DNA of 64,000 nucleotides from assembly GCF_019396345.1 (NCBI RefSeq), contig NZ_JAHKRM010000017.1:124001-188000 (forward strand). The letters are read 5' to 3'. This DNA is from Nonomuraea guangzhouensis. Its GTDB lineage: Bacteria > Actinomycetota > Actinomycetes > Streptosporangiales > Streptosporangiaceae. The translations under genes were made by a program, and so were the position numbers. Below are positions 61,373 through 64,000 of the stretch, one piece after another (positions within the stretch are counted from its first letter, which is position 1; the number at the start of each line of letters is the position of its first letter). The notes beneath the pieces are model-generated. The model was given only the letters and a program-made list of their open reading frames with translations, was not told the DNA's origin and did not search any database.

Positions 61373-61410
61373 AGACGCCCCGTCCACCTTCGAAGGTGGA
61401 CGGGGCGTCT
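61373..61410. terminator. 38-bp perfect palindrome, bidirectional terminator
   Basis: Arms of 19 nt are exact inverted copies with TTCGAA at the centre. It sits between convergent genes (stops at 61360 on plus and 61423 on minus). Likely ends transcription from both sides. Confidence 0.85.
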
Positions 61411-61422
61411 TCGCGAAGCGCG

Positions 61423-61647
61423 CTATTTGCTGACCTCGACCAGGTTGACGATGGCCACCGCGGCGCGGAAGTACTTGTTGCGGCCGAGATCGCCGATGGT
61501 CTTGATGTTGAACGCCTTGGCCAGCGACTCGGCGTCAGCGTCGCTCACGCCGGCGAGCGCGCTCACCGGGGCGGTAGGAAGCTTGTCCAGGGCGTACTCC
61601 TCGAATGCCTTGTCGAGCAGCTTGTCGAGATTGGCGGTAATCGTCAT
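61423..61647 (-). CDS. Small hypothetical protein with helix-hairpin-helix-like core
   Basis: A 74-residue protein; ATG 61647 has GGAGG 6 nt upstream, and longer upstream frames do not look coding. The segment VSALAGVSDADAESLAKAFNIKTIGDLG resembles a helix-hairpin-helix (LAGVSxADAexLaKAFxIKTvxdLG), followed by NKYFRAAVAIVNLVE. Similar short proteins occur in other bacteria. Possibly binds nucleic acid or protein; function not known. Confidence 0.75.
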   Translation of the reverse strand: MTITANLDKLLDKAFEEYALDKLPTAPVSALAGVSDADAESLAKAFNIKTIGDLGRNKYFRAAVAIVNLVEVSK

Positions 61648-61731
61648 GGCGCACCTCCGTGTGGTGATCGGATAGCGGGTCGCTAGCCCCCACCGGGAGG
61701 TTTTCAGCCTTGTCGGGATCCGCCCCGGAAC

Positions 61732-61753
61732 GACCCGGCTCCCTTTCCGGGTC
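61732..61753 (-). terminator. Possible terminator of the CHRD gene
   Basis: GACCCGG and CCGGGTC form a 7-bp stem with an 8-nt loop, 17 nt after the stop of the CHRD gene (minus strand). No T-tract. Confidence 0.4.
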
Positions 61754-61769
61754 ATGAGGCTGGCTTTGC

Positions 61770-62669
61770 CTACCAGTCGCCCTTGTACAGCTGACCGCGG
61801 ATCGCGCCACCGGGGAACTTGGCGGTGTGCAGGTTCACGTACCAGTTCTTCGGGTTGTTCCAGATGCGCTTGGCCACCGCGGTGGAGGTGGTCACGTTGC
61901 CGGCGACGCCGTTGACGCTGGCCGGCAGGCCCTTTTCGGCGGCGAAGAAGGGCACGACCACCGGCCCGTTCTTGCCCTTCGGGGCGCGGTGGATGTGCGA
62001 GCCGATCGGCGGCTCGATCCCCTGCCATGAGGAGGCGAACCACACCCGGTTGCCCTCCGGCTGCACCAGCCAGCCGGCGGACCCGTTGTGGTCACCGACC
62101 TTCATGCCGGGCGCCGGCACCTCCTGCCGCCCGTTGGCCCGCGCGGTGAGCGTGGTGCCGAAACCGTGCGACAGCACCGACTCCAGCTCCACCGGGCGGA
62201 TCCGGTACAGCTGGGCCCGGACCGCGCCGCCGCCGAACTCGGCGTTGTGCAGGTTGGCGTACCAGTTGCCAGGGTTGTTGACGATGCGGCCGAGCAGGTT
62301 GAGGTCCTTGACCAGGACCGTGCCCTTGACCGCGTGGAGCGAGGTGGGCATCGCCTCACCGAAGAACGGGACCCTGACGTCGCCGTTCTCGCCCTGCTTG
62401 CCCTTGTGGATGTGGAACCCGCTGGGCGCGTCCACCTTCTGCCACCGGACGGCGTAGTCGACCCGGTTGCCGTGGATCCGGAACACCGCGAGGGCGTTGC
62501 CGTCCGCGTCACCGACCTTCATCCCCGCGGCAGGCACCTCGTTCGCGCCCTTGAGCGACGCGGCCAGGTAGATAGGGGTGATGGCCTGCGCGGCGATGGG
62601 GCTGAGCGAGGTGGCGACCAGGGTGAGGGCGGCGGACAGGCCAGGGATAACGAGGGGGCGCATGTTCAT
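61770..62669 (-). CDS. Secreted protein with two CHRD domains
   Basis: A 299-residue exported protein: signal peptide (PGLSAALTLVATSLSPIAAQA) and two CHRD domains of about 125 residues each. Both repeats show the pattern L-GxxEVPAxGMKVGDxxG, FHIHKG / SHIHRAPKG, VPFF and NPxNWYxNLHxAxFxGGAxRxQLY. CHRD domains are found in chordin and in many bacterial surface or secreted proteins; their bacterial role is unclear. ATG 62669 follows AAAGGG. Same strand as the PI-PLC-like gene, 66 nt after it. Confidence 0.88.
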   Translation of the reverse strand: MNMRPLVIPGLSAALTLVATSLSPIAAQAITPIYLAASLKGANEVPAAGMKVGDADGNALAVFRIHGNRVDYAVRWQKVDAPSGFHIHKGKQGENGDVRVPFFGEAMPTSLHAVKGTVLVKDLNLLGRIVNNPGNWYANLHNAEFGGGAVRAQLYRIRPVELESVLSHGFGTTLTARANGRQEVPAPGMKVGDHNGSAGWLVQPEGNRVWFASSWQGIEPPIGSHIHRAPKGKNGPVVVPFFAAEKGLPASVNGVAGNVTTSTAVAKRIWNNPKNWYVNLHTAKFPGGAIRGQLYKGDW

Positions 62670-62735
62670 GATTACCCTTTCAGTTCTCTCTGGCCTGGTA
62701 CGGCTGCCTTCCTTGCGAGGTTCAAACCACCTTGA

Positions 62736-64000
62736 TCATTCGATGGCGCCGGACTGGGTGAGGAGGTTCTGATACCAGGTCTCGTAGGGGCGGTTGGTGG
62801 CCGGATAGTTGGCCGACGGGCTGGTGGCGTCGCTCGCCGAGTCGAAGTCCCAGCCGCGGACCACCCGTCCCGCCTGCCGGGCCGCGGTGATGAACGAGGA
62901 CTCGCCGGCGGGCGCCGCGTAGAACAGCGCGCCCTGCTGGAGCTCCGCGCTGTCGCCCTGCTGGAACTCGTCGAAGGCGACCTGCTGGTAGCGGATGCGG
63001 TCGCCGGTGACCCGGTCGGTGTCCACCCGCAGGGTCTGGGCCGAGGTCGGGCCGTCGGCGCCGGTCCACACGCGCACGCGCGACGTGCCGCTGGTCGAGG
63101 TGGTCTTGTCGTAGCGGGCGTCGGAGGTCTTGGCGTTGCCGCTCCATGCGACCGTCCCCGCACCGGCGTTGAGCACGCCGTTCCAGTTCCAGTTCTGGGT
63201 GTTGCTCTGGCTGCGGTGTATCTCGCGCACCTGGGTGCCCGCCGCGTCGGTGAACCTGACCGTCGGCAGGACGCCGTTGTCGTACTGGTGGCTGGCCGAC
63301 CAGGTGATCTCGCCGTCGGCGCCGAGGTGGCCGACGCGGTACCACAGCGTGGTCGCGCCCTGGGACTGGTGGACCTCGACCAGGTCGCCGTTGTCGTTCA
63401 GCGTGACGGCCGGTGTGACGCCGCTGTCGTACTTGCCGTGGCGTAACCACGTCACGCGGCCGTCGGCGCCGTACGTGCCGGTCCAGTACCAGAGCGCGCC
63501 GGCGCCCGAGTCGTGCACCTCCACGACCTGGCCGCGGCCGTTGATCGCGACGGCCGGGTTGTTGCCGACGTCGCGCTTGTACTGGGTGCGGGTCTCGCCG
63601 TTGCCGGAGATCACGGCGAGCACCCGGCCGCGCAGCGTGTCCACCGTGGGCGGGCTGGCCGGGTAGTCCTTGGCCTGCAGCAGCCGCGAGCCGAAGACGG
63701 AGATGAGCTCCTGGTTGAGCGCGGCCGGCTCGCCCGCGGCGTAGTTGGGGTTGTCGGTCAGGTTGTCTTTGACGTCGAGCGCGACGACGATCGGGGCGGC
63801 GGCAGGGTGCTGCGCGGACCAGGTGTTGATCACGCTGAGCCAGTCGCGCAGGAGGTTCGACGCGGGGTTTCCGGTGTGGTCGACCTGGTTGCCGGGCGAG
63901 TCATGGCCGATGGCGTAGTCGCGCGAGGTGGCGTAACCGTTGTCGTGTATGTCGAGTTCGATGAAGCGGATGCCGTGGTCGAGCTGGTAGGTGATCGAGT
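62736..64000 (-). CDS. PI-PLC-like phosphodiesterase superfamily protein (N-terminus beyond window)
   Basis: The C-terminal 421 codons of a larger protein; the frame runs open to the window edge. The visible catalytic part reads ITYQLDHGIRFIELDIHD, AIGHDSPGN and PIVVALDVKDN, the beta-barrel strands and second His region of the phosphatidylinositol-specific phospholipase C X-domain fold (a GDPD-like fold is the alternative). The rest (about residues 110-421 of this part) has several WxxG / HxxGxxTLWYRVG-like repeats, possibly a beta-propeller or FG-GAP-like domain. Probably secreted; the signal would lie outside the window. Confidence 0.75.
   Translation of the reverse strand, partial: SITYQLDHGIRFIELDIHDNGYATSRDYAIGHDSPGNQVDHTGNPASNLLRDWLSVINTWSAQHPAAAPIVVALDVKDNLTDNPNYAAGEPAALNQELISVFGSRLLQAKDYPASPPTVDTLRGRVLAVISGNGETRTQYKRDVGNNPAVAINGRGQVVEVHDSGAGALWYWTGTYGADGRVTWLRHGKYDSGVTPAVTLNDNGDLVEVHQSQGATTLWYRVGHLGADGEITWSASHQYDNGVLPTVRFTDAAGTQVREIHRSQSNTQNWNWNGVLNAGAGTVAWSGNAKTSDARYDKTTSTSGTSRVRVWTGADGPTSAQTLRVDTDRVTGDRIRYQQVAFDEFQQGDSAELQQGALFYAAPAGESSFITAARQAGRVVRGWDFDSASDATSPSANYPATNRPYETWYQNLLTQSGAIE

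Noticed and set aside
61648..62043. Longer N-terminus of the small helix-hairpin-helix-like protein
   Set aside because: The extension overlaps the CHRD coding sequence out of frame, while a strong GGAGG site supports ATG 61647.

Overview
The window is high-GC DNA with dense genes, Tat and lipoprotein signals, LAL-type LuxR regulators, an ECF41-like sigma factor, a DUF574-type methyltransferase and secreted Rhs proteins. This points to a soil actinomycete, most likely of the Streptosporangiales (Nonomuraea-like); the genus is an inference. No phage structural gene, transposase, rRNA or CRISPR array was seen.

Layout. 1-0.7 kb: the N-terminal part of an ABC-F ATPase gene, preceded by a possible nine-codon leader peptide with a perfect hairpin at its stop codon. 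0.7-7.5 kb: a LAL-type LuxR regulator, then an ECF41-like sigma factor without most of its SnoaL-like C-terminal domain, divergent from an LtrA membrane protein and an orphan SdhA/FrdA-type flavoprotein. All three of these genes carry a candidate ECF41-type promoter. 7.5-9.3 kb: DinB-like protein, methyltransferase and XRE-cupin regulator. 9.3-18.1 kb: a minus-strand catabolic run (divergent PxpA, PxpB, PxpC, MHS transporter, SDR, aminotransferase, RraA/LigK-like aldolase, Tat-exported family 8 polysaccharide lyase). It is divergent from a LysR regulator, a gluconate 5-dehydrogenase-like SDR and an L-idonate 5-dehydrogenase-like enzyme (18.4-21.2 kb).

21.2-30.3 kb: a polymorphic toxin locus, with a 2,894-residue secreted Rhs/YD protein ending in a HINT domain and a cytidine-deaminase-like toxin, followed by an Imm1-like immunity gene. 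30.8-37.8 kb: carbohydrate uptake (ribose-type binding lipoprotein, secreted aldose 1-epimerase, CUT1 transporter, LacI regulator) with a double LacI-type operator. 38.3-46.5 kb: secreted PIG-L deacetylase with a beta-propeller, secreted cyclophilin, FHA-FHA-ABC transporter and a second LAL regulator. 46.6-56.7 kb: a second Rhs protein (3,219 residues) with LamG-like modules and a C-terminal HExxH metallopeptidase, followed by a small zinc-ribbon gene that could be its immunity partner.

56.6-64 kb: RibD-like reductase, DUF574 methyltransferase, slipin, GYD protein, then a conserved-looking unknown gene whose 3' end runs into three degenerate tRNA-like elements and a strong terminator. After these come small secreted or unknown proteins, a double-CHRD protein and the C-terminal part of a PI-PLC-like protein. 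The unknown gene plus tRNA-like array (59.76-60.88 kb) is the best candidate for an undescribed system. The two toxin loci and the truncated-sigma-factor regulon come next.
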